Positions 1-8,159 of a stretch of 64,000 bases of DNA are shown one piece after another. The position numbers were made by a program, and so were the translations under genes. Source of the stretch: Variovorax paradoxus (GTDB taxonomy: Bacteria; Pseudomonadota; Gammaproteobacteria; Burkholderiales; Burkholderiaceae_C); contig NZ_JAUSRN010000015.1 of assembly GCF_030811855.1 (NCBI RefSeq), positions 104,839 to 168,838 of the forward strand, written 5' to 3'. The notes beneath the pieces were generated by a model, which did not search any database, was not told where the DNA came from, and saw only the letters and a list, made by a program, of their open reading frames with translations. The stretch's first letter is position 1; every line of letters starts with the position of its first letter.

Positions 1-1290
1 CGCCAGCACCTTGCCTGGCCCGCTGATGAACTGGTGGAGCTTGAAGGCAAATGGCGCACGGCCCTGCGCTGTTCGAACAGCATGTGCGGCAACCAGAAAG
101 CGCTGAAGTCCGGCGCTCGCTTCTTCAAAAGTGCATTGCGCATCACTAGCCAACCGCAAGGCGGCATCGCGCAGCGTCATGGGTTTGGCGCGTCGGGGCG
201 GTTCGTTGGGGGGCAGTTCAATTCCAAGGTTCAGTTCAACCCACACAGCTAATGGGTCATCACTGAAGGCGGCGAAGTCCGGCCAGTGATGGATTTCCTT
301 TAGTAGCGCCGGCTTGAGGAGCGGTTTGACGGCAGGAATTCCTTTGCCCGGGTTCGTGACTCGCTCCAGCGTTTCGCCGATGACATCGTTCTCGGAAATA
401 TGCGCACCAAAGAGCAAGCTGGCCACATTGGCAACAGTCTGGTTTCTGTCAGCCTGAGTGCCCGTGGACGACATGGTGGCGGAAGTACCAATGCACACCA
501 ATTCTTCGGCATTCAAGCGCTCGCGAAGCCGTCGCACGAGCAAGGCCACGTCGGCGCCTTGCCGACCGCGATATGTGTGCAGTTCGTCGAGGACCAGGAA
601 TTCCAGCCCTGCGCAATGTTCCACCACCTGCCTGTCCACCGCCTCAAATCGGGTCAGGATCAACTCCAGCATCATGAAGTTGGTGAGCAGGATGTCCGGC
701 GGATTGCTGGCGATTTCCTGCCGCTGCGTAGTGCTTTCCTGCCCGGTGTAGCGAGCGACCGTAAACGGCTTTTGATCTTCCGGGTAACCGTGCAAGAACT
801 TGTCGAGTTCTTCCAACTGGCTGTTGGCCAGTGCGTTCATGGGGTAAATCACAACGGCCCGCGTGCGTTTGCTCGGGTCGGCTGCCTTGGCTCTCACGAT
901 GCGGTCGATGATCGGAATGAAGAACGACAGCGATTTGCCCGACCCCGTGCCGGTGGTGACCACATAGCTTTGCCGACCCTGGGCCTTAGCCAGCGCCTGC
1001 AATTGGTGAACATACAGGTGCAGATCTGCAGTCGCCCCCTCCGTCTTGCCCACTTGGAAGATATGCGCGCAATCGGCATGCAGCATGCCTTGATGAGCCA
1101 ATTGCTGAACGGTGGTGTCGCGCTTGTAGTTGGGATTGATCTGAATCAGCGGCTCAGGCCAGTAACGGCCGCGGGCATATTCCTGCTCTACGGTGCGAAG
1201 GATGTCATCGGAGGCGATGCGGCTGAAGCTGCGCGAGAAGCTGCTGTATTCCGCGATCAGTTGATCTCTGAAACTGAAGACGTTGTCCAT
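1..1290 (-). CDS. DExH-box helicase, N-terminal part (gene runs off left edge)
   Basis: The reverse strand is open for 430 codons from ATG at 1290 to the window edge, so only the N-terminus is visible. Translation shows helicase motif I (TGTGSGKS, near 930-945), a DExH Walker B motif (VLDELHTYRGR, near 570-590) and motif III (TSATM, near 475). About 110 residues precede motif I. This arrangement is typical of large SF2 helicases of the YprA/DrmA/DruE type, which often end in a DUF1998 region and recur in phage-defence islands; that C-terminal part is outside the window. The ATG overlaps the stop of the upstream Fic gene (TGATG), so the two are probably translated as a coupled pair. The helicase call is firm. 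The defence-family assignment is inference, since the C-terminus is missing. Confidence 0.85.
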   Translation of the reverse strand, partial: MDNVFSFRDQLIAEYSSFSRSFSRIASDDILRTVEQEYARGRYWPEPLIQINPNYKRDTTVQQLAHQGMLHADCAHIFQVGKTEGATADLHLYVHQLQALAKAQGRQSYVVTTGTGSGKSLSFFIPIIDRIVRAKAADPSKRTRAVVIYPMNALANSQLEELDKFLHGYPEDQKPFTVARYTGQESTTQRQEIASNPPDILLTNFMMLELILTRFEAVDRQVVEHCAGLEFLVLDELHTYRGRQGADVALLVRRLRERLNAEELVCIGTSATMSSTGTQADRNQTVANVASLLFGAHISENDVIGETLERVTNPGKGIPAVKPLLKPALLKEIHHWPDFAAFSDDPLAVWVELNLGIELPPNEPPRRAKPMTLRDAALRLASDAQCTFEEASAGLQRFLVAAHAVRTAQGRAPFAFKLHQFISGPGKVLA

Positions 1291-2390
1291 CACTTGCCTC
1301 TTTGTTCTTCTTGGTGGTTGCTACGTGGCGCATCGGGTGACGACGCGAACTGATACCAGACACCTCGGCCTGCCCCATGCTGCGCGAGATGCCCACGTTC
1401 CACCAGGACACGGAAATGCTGCTTGAGCGTGTTGCGGCTTCCGTCAGTCAGTCTGATCGCATCGCCCATGGTGATGCGCCCATGCTCCCGCGCGAATTCC
1501 ACGATTTGCAGCGAAAGTTCGGGCAGTGTGGCGAGTACGAGCTTTTCGCGCTCTACCTTGCGGTTGAGGCGACGAACCTGCTCCGTCAGTGCGCGTAGAA
1601 AGAAGATGAGCCAGGGCTGCCAATTCGGCGATTCCGTACGAATGGTTCCCTGCGTCTGCCCCAGCGCCAGGCAGTAGGCCTCCTTGCTCTGCTCGATAAC
1701 ACTTTCGAGTGAGCTGTAGGGGACGTAGGCATAACCGGCCTGTAGCAGCAGCAACGTGGTCAGCACCCGACTCAGGCGGCCGTTGCCATCCTGGAAGGGA
1801 TGGATCTCCAAAAAGACCACGACCCAGATGCCGATGAGCAGCAGGGGGTGAAATCGTGCCGCGTCATGCTCCTCGTTGAACCAGCTGACCAGCTCGGTCA
1901 TCTGGCGTGGCGTGTTGAAGGGCTTCGCGGTTTCGGACCCTACACTCAATTGCTCGCCGTTCTCATCGAAGGCGACCACGCTGATGGCAGAGGTCTTGTA
2001 GTTGCCGCGGTGCCCAGTGTCCTTCTCGCTGTAGGTCAGCAGATCGCGGTGCAGCTGCTTGATGTGGTCCTCGGTCAGTGTGATGTCTTGCCAGGACGAG
2101 AACACCATTTCCATGACTTCGGCGTAGCCGGCCACTTCTTGCTCGTCGCGAGTCGAGAAGGATTTGATCTGGAGATTGGACAGCAGGCGCTCGACCTCTT
2201 GGTCCGACAGCTTGCTGCCCTCTATGCGGGTGGACGAGCCGATACTCTCGATGGCGGCCACCCGGCGCAAGGCCGAGAGCCGGTCCGGTGCGAGGGTGCC
2301 GAGCGCACGCCAGGCACCTTTGAACTCATCGATGCTGGCGATGAGCTTCAGGACTTCCGGGGTGATCTGGATGGCATGGGCGGCGATCAT
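1290..2390 (-). CDS. Fic-domain protein with winged-helix C-terminus
   Basis: This 366-aa protein carries the Fic catalytic motif HPFQDGNGRLSR at about residues 197-208. An N-terminal inhibitory helix motif of the (S/T)xxxE(G/N) type, SSTRIEG, lies at about 52-58. That makes it an auto-inhibited class II Fic enzyme, a family that usually transfers AMP to Ser/Thr/Tyr hydroxyls of target proteins. The last 80 residues look like a winged helix, which is common in this subfamily and suggests DNA binding or autoregulation. A longer reading from 2498 exists, but its first 36 residues are not family-like, so the ATG at 2390 was chosen. The stop overlaps the helicase ATG by one base, implying translational coupling and a shared role. 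The target is unknown. Confidence 0.9.
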   Translation of the reverse strand: MIAAHAIQITPEVLKLIASIDEFKGAWRALGTLAPDRLSALRRVAAIESIGSSTRIEGSKLSDQEVERLLSNLQIKSFSTRDEQEVAGYAEVMEMVFSSWQDITLTEDHIKQLHRDLLTYSEKDTGHRGNYKTSAISVVAFDENGEQLSVGSETAKPFNTPRQMTELVSWFNEEHDAARFHPLLLIGIWVVVFLEIHPFQDGNGRLSRVLTTLLLLQAGYAYVPYSSLESVIEQSKEAYCLALGQTQGTIRTESPNWQPWLIFFLRALTEQVRRLNRKVEREKLVLATLPELSLQIVEFAREHGRITMGDAIRLTDGSRNTLKQHFRVLVERGHLAQHGAGRGVWYQFASSPDAPRSNHQEEQRGK

Positions 2391-2553
2391 TGCGCCGCCA
2401 ATACTACAACCAATTACACCCAATATTCCCTTGGCAGCAGATCGGAAGATTTGCAGCTGGTGCCCGCACGGTGTCGTTCCCGGCACTGTGGTTAGCAACG
2501 CTGCCGGGTCGCGGCGGAAGATCCGGCATCATGCCTCGACTCAGGCGCTGGCG

Positions 2554-3597
2554 CTAAGGCGCTCGATTGTCTCGGTTCTTAGCCCGCCGCGCAGGAGCGG
2601 AGGAGGGAGCCGTGAAGAGCTTCATGACGACCGGGTACGAGATGGCCTCGCGCCAAGCCTTCTCGGGTTCCCACCAACACGGCCGCCCGCGTGAGAGCTG
2701 AGTGAGACGCTGATGCAGGGGGTGACCCCTGAACACGTCCAGAGCAGCTTTGAGCCCTATGTCCCGGCACATAGATCGGAAGGCTAAACGCACCCGCTTT
2801 GGTAGAAAGGATGCGTCCTCGTATTCGACAAAGATGAATCGAAGAAACTTGTTCTCAAGGTCCACCAGGTCCGCGACAGATGATGTGAGCTTCCGAAGGC
2901 GTACTTCGATGCGGACCACAGGACGCGATGATTTCATGTCTTTGTACTGACGCACGACGTTGTCCGGAAGCCGTTCAGCGGTGACGCCGCGCTTCGCGAC
3001 ACCCACAAGAAGCTTGTGCAAGCTCTCGGTGCTCTTCGCGTACACCGCCGCGGCGCTGCTGCTTGTCACGCTGCCGAACATCAAAGTCTCCACGCTACCT
3101 CGAGCCTTGGTGAAACTCTTGCCAAACACGGTGACATGCTGCGCGTGCGCGTAGGAGACGAAAACATCGTCAAGGCTGACCCCGTGGATGTCCACGGCAA
3201 CATCCAGCCGCTTGACGCGAGGTGACTTCAGCATCCCCAGGTATTGATCGCCGAACGCGCCGATGAAGAAGCGGTGAATCGTCGCAACATCGGCATCCAG
3301 CATCCCGCCTGGGTTGCACTCAACGCGAATGCCGAACCGCTGAAGCCGTTTCCCCTTGCGCCCGTAGCTCACAATGGCGCTGGCGCCGCTAGGCAGGACC
3401 AGCTGTGCTGATGCTCGAAAACGCCCCGAGCTGCCGAAGAAAGGCGTGCAAACGCCTGCGGCCATGGCAGTACGAACGTAGCCTTGAAAACCGGGTAGCC
3501 AGGTGATCTCGGGTCCCAACAGCTTGGAGGTAGGGAGCAGGTACGCCAGCTTGTCGATAAATCCGGCAGACTGTCGGATTGCTGTATTCGTGTTCAT
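2554..3597 (-). CDS. Rep_trans-like replication initiation protein
   Basis: 347 aa. Three segments match the layout of rolling-circle initiators of the Rep_trans type (filamentous phage and small plasmid Rep): RLDVAVDIHG at about 130, a segment of the form L-x-FGS...S...VYAKSTE at about 170-190, and VRIEVRLRK at about 230. Such proteins nick one strand of the origin through a tyrosine. The exact catalytic Tyr cannot be assigned by eye. Three 9-bp repeats lie about 160 bp upstream, and an HTH gene and an AlpA regulator are encoded further upstream in the same direction. This fits an integrated plasmid or filamentous-phage-like replicon. The family call rests on motif resemblance only. Confidence 0.55.
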   Translation of the reverse strand: MNTNTAIRQSAGFIDKLAYLLPTSKLLGPEITWLPGFQGYVRTAMAAGVCTPFFGSSGRFRASAQLVLPSGASAIVSYGRKGKRLQRFGIRVECNPGGMLDADVATIHRFFIGAFGDQYLGMLKSPRVKRLDVAVDIHGVSLDDVFVSYAHAQHVTVFGKSFTKARGSVETLMFGSVTSSSAAAVYAKSTESLHKLLVGVAKRGVTAERLPDNVVRQYKDMKSSRPVVRIEVRLRKLTSSVADLVDLENKFLRFIFVEYEDASFLPKRVRLAFRSMCRDIGLKAALDVFRGHPLHQRLTQLSRGRPCWWEPEKAWREAISYPVVMKLFTAPSSAPARRAKNRDNRAP

Positions 3598-3755
3598 ATT
3601 CTTGTCCTGGTACGGGTGTGTTATTCACCACTTGAACTCGCATTTACAGTTTCACTTACACGCTTATTAGTCGATGCGCGGAGCGCGTAGAAAAGCAGTC
3701 GGAGATCTCTTCGTGCGGGCCACGTTGCGTGGTCGGCCGAGATGTGCGAAACGGA

Positions 3756-3779
3756 CGCAACATGCGCAACGCACGCAAC
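3756..3779. repeat. Three tandem CGCAAC repeats at 9-bp period (iteron-like)
   Basis: CGCAAC occurs at 3756, 3765 and 3774, exactly 9 bp apart, and an inverted copy (GTTGCG) lies at 3724-3729. The block sits in the 3598-3844 intergenic gap, upstream of the Rep-like gene. Regularly spaced short repeats beside a replication gene resemble initiator-binding iterons or an operator. No gene is seen in the gap itself. The role is inferred. Confidence 0.45.
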
Positions 3780-3844
3780 ACAGACCGCAGAAATCACCGG
3801 AGTGAGCGTTCCCCGGTGCTATGCGTGCGAAATCACATGCGCGG

Positions 3845-4735
3845 TTAGATTTCGCTTTCGGCCGGGACGTCGAGGCAATCTCGGTACCGTTCCAGCCAGC
3901 CATCAGGCAGCCTCATTGGGCGGACGGGTGGCATCTGATCTAGTCGGCGTTTGACGCTGCTTCGGTTCAGACGAAAGAAATCTGCGATTCCCTGGAGAGT
4001 CCAACTTGCACAACGCAGGCGCCACATGACCCGCCCTGCGACATCTTGAGAGATGTACGGCGTGCCCTTGTAGCGATACCGACCGTCTTGGAATTGGACC
4101 GACACCATTGCCGCGCCACCGCCAAAGTCGCCCACGAAGCTTGCGCCACGCCACCGTACGCTAAAGCTATGGCGCGCGTTCGGACCCGGCTCACAAGTGT
4201 CAACTTCAACAACTTCATCTACAAACCGGACAATCTGCCGGCGCAACACGGGTGGGAGCTTGGGCGAAAAAATCATGACATGCTTCGAGGCGGCGACAGC
4301 CTCATGTCTTGCGCGCGTGAAACCCTCGATGACGTGCTGCGGCATCGGCTCGCCAAACGACTGTTCCAATGAGACCCAGCCGGCTGATGGCGATGACACT
4401 GCATCAAGCAGGACTTGAATTCCTTCTTCTCGGAGGAAGTCGAATTCCTCTCGACCTGCGTGGCGATGCTCCACGCCCGCAGCCGCAAGTTGTGGGCACA
4501 GACTGCGAAACGCTCGCAGCTGTTCAAAAGAACGCAAAGTTCCCGTGTGCAAAGAGATAACCGGTGCCGGAGGTGGAAATGGAAGCCGCAAGGTGCTCTT
4601 TCCTTGAGCCGCTTGCGCTTCAAGAACGCGTCTCGCGTGGAAGCCGCTCTCCGGTGCGTCGAAGGTCACAAGAATGACTCCTGGCCTGAACGGAATGGCT
4701 TCAAGCTGCGCGGCGGAGTGAGTCCGATCACTCAT
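3845..4735 (-). CDS. HTH-containing protein of an integrated replicon, function unknown
   Basis: 296 aa from the ATG at 4735, which overlaps the end of the AlpA gene (ATGAGTGA); a longer start at 4783 would lie inside that gene and was rejected. The N-terminal half has alternating beta-strand segments (VILVTFDAP, HVMIFSPKLPP) reminiscent of a RecA/RepA-like fold. No Walker A motif is visible, so ATP binding is not supported. The last 60 residues contain a helix-turn-helix-like stretch (LQGIADFFRLNRSSVKRRL) suited to DNA binding. Its place between AlpA and the Rep-like gene suggests a replication or control function for the element. I do not recognise the family. Confidence 0.6.
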   Translation of the reverse strand: MSDRTHSAAQLEAIPFRPGVILVTFDAPESGFHARRVLEAQAAQGKSTLRLPFPPPAPVISLHTGTLRSFEQLRAFRSLCPQLAAAGVEHRHAGREEFDFLREEGIQVLLDAVSSPSAGWVSLEQSFGEPMPQHVIEGFTRARHEAVAASKHVMIFSPKLPPVLRRQIVRFVDEVVEVDTCEPGPNARHSFSVRWRGASFVGDFGGGAAMVSVQFQDGRYRYKGTPYISQDVAGRVMWRLRCASWTLQGIADFFRLNRSSVKRRLDQMPPVRPMRLPDGWLERYRDCLDVPAESEI

Positions 4736-4952
4736 GGTCTCGGCCTGCCTGCGCCTTGTCGCGCCCAGCGACACAACCTTCAATGAAGTTTTGGACCTCG
4801 CGTTCTACCCATCTCACCGTTCTGGGGCCGAGTCGGACAGGCCGAGGGAACCTGCCATCAGCCATGAGCAGGTACAGCGACGAATTCGAGAGACCAGTAC
4901 GTCGCAGAACCTCATGCTTGCGCATGAGTGCGTCTTGGAGATGCTTGACCAT
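4728..4952 (-). CDS. AlpA-family regulator / excisionase-like protein
   Basis: 74 aa with the MerR-like winged-helix pattern of AlpA proteins: KHEVLRRTGLSNSSLY, then GRFPRPVRLGPRTVRW and a terminal helix. AlpA proteins activate excision or early genes of prophages and integrative elements. The gene overlaps the next one by 8 bases (ATGAGTGA), so they form an operon. An internal ATG at 4925 gives a product of more typical length and is an alternative start. An 11-bp inverted repeat at 5018-5049, about 70 bp upstream, could be its operator. Confidence 0.8.
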   Translation of the reverse strand: MVKHLQDALMRKHEVLRRTGLSNSSLYLLMADGRFPRPVRLGPRTVRWVEREVQNFIEGCVAGRDKAQAGRDHE

Positions 4953-5017
4953 GCTGGAACACCTTCAGGCGTTGTTGAACATGGCTGGATTCCACCAAGG
5001 AGAGGTGGATGGCTGGA

Positions 5018-5049
5018 CATCTTGCCAAGCTTTTGAGTTTGGCAAGATG
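5018..5049. promoter_or_regulatory. Perfect 11-bp inverted repeat upstream of alpA
   Basis: Arms CATCTTGCCAA (5018-5028) and TTGGCAAGATG (5039-5049) are separated by 10 bp. A smaller related inverted repeat (GCCAA...TTGGC) follows at about 5064-5076. There is no T-run on either side, so an operator is more likely than an intrinsic terminator. It lies between the stop of the 251-aa gene and the alpA start. Confidence 0.45.
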
Positions 5050-5075
5050 GGCAGGACACGCCTGCCAAGATTTGG

Positions 5076-5831
5076 CTAAGAGCTCTTCAGCTTGTAGGTG
5101 TCGTCGAACGTCTTCGCAGCCATGCCAAGGTATCGGCGCATGGTGCCCTCCTGAGGAGCATCGCTTGAATGGACGGCTCGATCACGCAGCCACGTCAAGA
5201 GGTCGGCTTCGATGGCGCTTGCATTGAGTGCGGCGCCCCAGAGCCAGTTCTGTTTGCCGCGAGTCTCATATACCCAGTGCAGGAGGACCCCGGTGTAGAG
5301 CGCCAATTGCTTGTCCTTCCGATCCAGCTTCTCTGACTCCCCAGGAACATTGAGTTGCTCGTGGTCTTCGGGCGAGTCGCTGGTGGCGTAGGTGGCGCGA
5401 AGCTCAGACAGCAGCTCGTTGCTCGCGCGCGAACCGAGCGGGACGGGGGGCTTCAGGTTTTCAAAACCTTCCGGCAACTGCTCCTGCAAGGTATGTGCGA
5501 ACGGAGACATGTCACTCTGGGCCAGTGCAGCAAAGTGGGCCAGGGAAAGTGGAAGCCGCTGGAATTCGACGAGTTCAGTAGTGGCATCCCCCTCCAATGG
5601 CTGCATGAGTGGGTTCCGGCCGCTCATGGCCCAGTAGCACTTCCGAAGGAGGGTGTAATAGCGTTTCCCGAGTTCTGAGTGCGCAGGCCACTTGGTCACT
5701 CCGGCTTTGATAGCGGGGCCCGGCCGCAGACCCATGAGTAGCAAGCAACAGTGGGACACCCGGGCCGACGCAGTGTGATCGTACGCACTCCAGTCCGGCG
5801 TCGGCAGTTCCGACGAAACAGGTTTTCCCAT
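5076..5831 (-). CDS. Hypothetical protein, 251 aa
   Basis: The open frame starts at ATG 5831 with a GAGGAA-type ribosome site. The product is soluble, with no signal peptide or membrane segment, and is rich in helices. A charged central region lies at about residues 150-175, followed by LYTGVLLHWVYETRGKQ. No family was recognised. It is divergent from the Nmad2-like gene at 5926 and lies upstream of alpA in the same direction, so it could be the outermost gene of the small replicon-like element or an accessory cargo gene. Confidence 0.55.
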   Translation of the reverse strand: MGKPVSSELPTPDWSAYDHTASARVSHCCLLLMGLRPGPAIKAGVTKWPAHSELGKRYYTLLRKCYWAMSGRNPLMQPLEGDATTELVEFQRLPLSLAHFAALAQSDMSPFAHTLQEQLPEGFENLKPPVPLGSRASNELLSELRATYATSDSPEDHEQLNVPGESEKLDRKDKQLALYTGVLLHWVYETRGKQNWLWGAALNASAIEADLLTWLRDRAVHSSDAPQEGTMRRYLGMAAKTFDDTYKLKSS

Positions 5832-5925
5832 CTCTATTCCTCAGGCTCGAATTTCTACTTAGCACGCGAAAACGCCATATTATGCGGAGCCGCGATAGCG
5901 ACACACAGCGGGCAAGGAGGAGCAA

Positions 5926-6705
5926 GTGGCCGCGGGAATGATGTATATCGCCAACTCGTTCAAGACGGTTGGTAGGACGCAAAGGGAACGGGGACACTGG
6001 CCCGTGGACAACGACCCGCATTTCTGGTCGTCGCCGCCGACATGGGGCATCTGCCGCCCGGACCTGCGCAAGAAGGCTGTGCTAGGGCAGACGATCTTCT
6101 TCGTGCTTTCCAAGCACGCCCAGCACCCGCAGATGATCTTCGGCTACATGAAGGTGGCTGCGATCGTGAGCCACGCTGCCGCGTATCGCAAGCTGCCACA
6201 GAAGCGAATGCGAGGGCGATGGCCCGACGGGAACATCATCGTGAATGCGGGCGGCGGGTACAGCCGTTGGGATGACGGCATCCATGAACACAACTTTCGC
6301 AAAATTCGTGGCCGGTATGCCATCGGCGATCCGGCGACATCGCGATTCCTGACGCCGCAGCAGATTGAGGCGAAGGCGCCAGAGTTCTTGCCCGCGCTCA
6401 CGCGGGTGTTCGGCGGAACAGGCGACCGCGCCATCGATCACATCTCGCGCGCCGGCAGGCAGGCGCTTACGGAAAAGCAGGTGCAGGCGCTGACGAGTTG
6501 GATCGACAGCGGGCTGCCTGACCACGAGCGTGGCTTCGGCGGTGAAGAGGAGGCGCGGCCACACCGGGTGCTGCGGCGCCTTTGCCTGCCTTCGATCTGC
6601 GTGCCGATGGGAGGTTGTGCGCCAACTGCGTCGGGTCCGGCAAGCTGCGTTCCGCAGCGCATCGTGCCAACACCTCGCTGCTCACTGCGAGTGAGCCGGA
6701 CCTAG
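5926..6705 (+). CDS. Nmad2-like (nucleotide-modification-associated) protein
   Basis: The frame starts at GTG 5926, supported by AAGGAGG at 5914-5920. The first 200 residues have the layout of small predicted base-modification or modified-base-sensing domains of the Nmad2 kind: WGICRPDLRKKA, then GQTIFFVLSK, IFGYMKV, a conserved GNIIV turn and a YSRWDD block. Nmad domains are known from comparative genomics around phage and defence DNA-modification loci. The last 55 residues are rich in Cys, Pro and Arg and look unlike a folded domain, so a frameshift near 6560 may have replaced the natural end. The family call comes from pattern resemblance and would need a profile search. Confidence 0.5.
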   Translation: MAAGMMYIANSFKTVGRTQRERGHWPVDNDPHFWSSPPTWGICRPDLRKKAVLGQTIFFVLSKHAQHPQMIFGYMKVAAIVSHAAAYRKLPQKRMRGRWPDGNIIVNAGGGYSRWDDGIHEHNFRKIRGRYAIGDPATSRFLTPQQIEAKAPEFLPALTRVFGGTGDRAIDHISRAGRQALTEKQVQALTSWIDSGLPDHERGFGGEEEARPHRVLRRLCLPSICVPMGGCAPTASGPASCVPQRIVPTPRCSLRVSRT

Positions 6706-6901
6706 CCCCCCGAGTCAGGGCGCTTCGGAGACTAGGGAATTGGATGTCGGACGCGATGGCAGGCGCGTCGGTGCCTGCGCGGATCAAGGATCGGGACGGG
6801 GCTCGCGTCTCAGTGTTTAGTTTCATGCGGGCCCGACGGCCGCGAGCTTGATCGCTGTCGTACGCGAGTCCGCGATGCCTTGATCCGCTTGGAGTCTCCT
6901 C

Positions 6902-7567
6902 ATGCTAATGTTCATTCGAGTTGCCAGCGTCTGCGATGCGCTGGAAGCACAATTGCCCTCGCTCTCCGTTGATGTGGGGGAGGCCGTGCGAACGCTACTC
7001 GCTGCCACCACCCACGAGGCGAGGGGCTTGTGCTTTGTGCCCATTCGTGAGGGATGCCTGACGGAGTTGTGGGCGCACTACATCTTCGCCGCAGAGGGCC
7101 GCGAGTCGTCGACCATCGCGGGCGTCGGCCGCGATTTCGGCGAAGTGGGCGCGGCACCGCCGATCGGGTGGGTCGTGTTCCCTGGTCCGGAGGCCAAGGC
7201 GGAACAAGTGCGCCGGCTGGCGCAGACTGTGGATGGTTTTCACTTCTTCGCCCCCTTGGCTGAGGTGGCGGAGTCGCTTGACGCCGCCACACCGCTTGCT
7301 CGCGCGCTCGCGGCACTGCGAAGCATCCGTCCCGCTGCGACAGCGGAACTGCACGGGGAAGCGCTCGCTCTCTTCCCTCCGGCCACGTTCAGGGCGGCAG
7401 CGCCGAGTCTCATCCGCATTGACGACCCCATGCCACCACGGCCCCAAGGGGTGCCGCGCTACCCAGCCAACGTGGCGCTCCTGCCAAACTCCTGGTTCGT
7501 GGTGCTGCACGCGCCCGGCACCAAGGTGGAGGTAGATGCGATATTCGGCCTTATCGGCCATCCTTAG
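6902..7567 (+). CDS. Hypothetical protein, 221 aa
   Basis: An open frame with plausible protein composition starts at an ATG preceded by a GGAGTCTCCT stretch. There is no signal peptide or membrane span. The segment GWVVFPGPEAKAEQVRRLAQTV and the C-terminal WFVVLHAPGTKVEVDAI suggest an alpha/beta fold. No family was recognised. It lies in the same orientation as the Nmad2-like gene, about 200 bp downstream, and could be co-transcribed with it. Confidence 0.5.
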   Translation: MLMFIRVASVCDALEAQLPSLSVDVGEAVRTLLAATTHEARGLCFVPIREGCLTELWAHYIFAAEGRESSTIAGVGRDFGEVGAAPPIGWVVFPGPEAKAEQVRRLAQTVDGFHFFAPLAEVAESLDAATPLARALAALRSIRPAATAELHGEALALFPPATFRAAAPSLIRIDDPMPPRPQGVPRYPANVALLPNSWFVVLHAPGTKVEVDAIFGLIGHP

Positions 7568-7642
7568 AAGGCAGCGGGCTGACCCATGCTGGCAGCAGGC
7601 TTGCAGTGAGCCAATGCACCCTGGCGATGGCGACGCTCTGCC

Positions 7643-8071
7643 TCAGCTTCCGAAAATCGCCTTCATGGCGAGCGGGCCAAGCGCTTTGACAGCATCGAGG
7701 GTCAGGTCAACGCTCTTCGACTTGGCCGTGTCCTTGATGAAGGCCCATACCTTCGGTGACCGGATGGAGTCCAGCAGATCGTGCCCCGCGTTTGTCAGGC
7801 GCGGATCATGGAGCGCAAAGTGGAAGCCTTCCGACGTATCGCGGCTGATGGTCAGGCCCTCAATGTAGCCACCGGCAACCAGCAGTTCGAGGTGTCTGCA
7901 CACGACACGCTCCTTGGCCTTGAATGCTGCCCATTCTTTGTTGAACTCGGCCTCGGTCTGGTCCTCCCAGAGAGGATTGGTCAGCACATCGGCAAGGATG
8001 GTCTGCTTCAGGTCCTCGTCCTTTTCGATGGCCAACAGGCAGGTGCGGATTCGGTCCCAGTCTCGCTCCAT
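7643..8071 (-). CDS. DUF2513 family protein
   Basis: 142 aa. The opening MERDWDRIRTCLLAIEKDED and the later block LTNAGHDLLDSIRSPKVWAF are the two hallmark segments of DUF2513, a small family of prophage and accessory regions with a probable winged-helix fold (HLELLVAGGYIEG). The last 40 residues are helical. The biochemical role of the family is unknown. It sits alone between genes on both strands in the conflict-gene mosaic. Confidence 0.85.
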   Translation of the reverse strand: MERDWDRIRTCLLAIEKDEDLKQTILADVLTNPLWEDQTEAEFNKEWAAFKAKERVVCRHLELLVAGGYIEGLTISRDTSEGFHFALHDPRLTNAGHDLLDSIRSPKVWAFIKDTAKSKSVDLTLDAVKALGPLAMKAIFGS

Positions 8072-8159
8072 GCGAAGTGCCTTTCAGTGGGTTTTGGGCA
8101 AGCGAGTGCGGCGATTTTGCGGTGTGACCGCCAACGGCCGCACGGAATTCAGGGTGGCA

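Noticed and set aside
400..1353. 317-aa + strand frame at the left end
   Set aside because: It lies opposite the helicase, whose motifs I, II and III are clear on the reverse strand.
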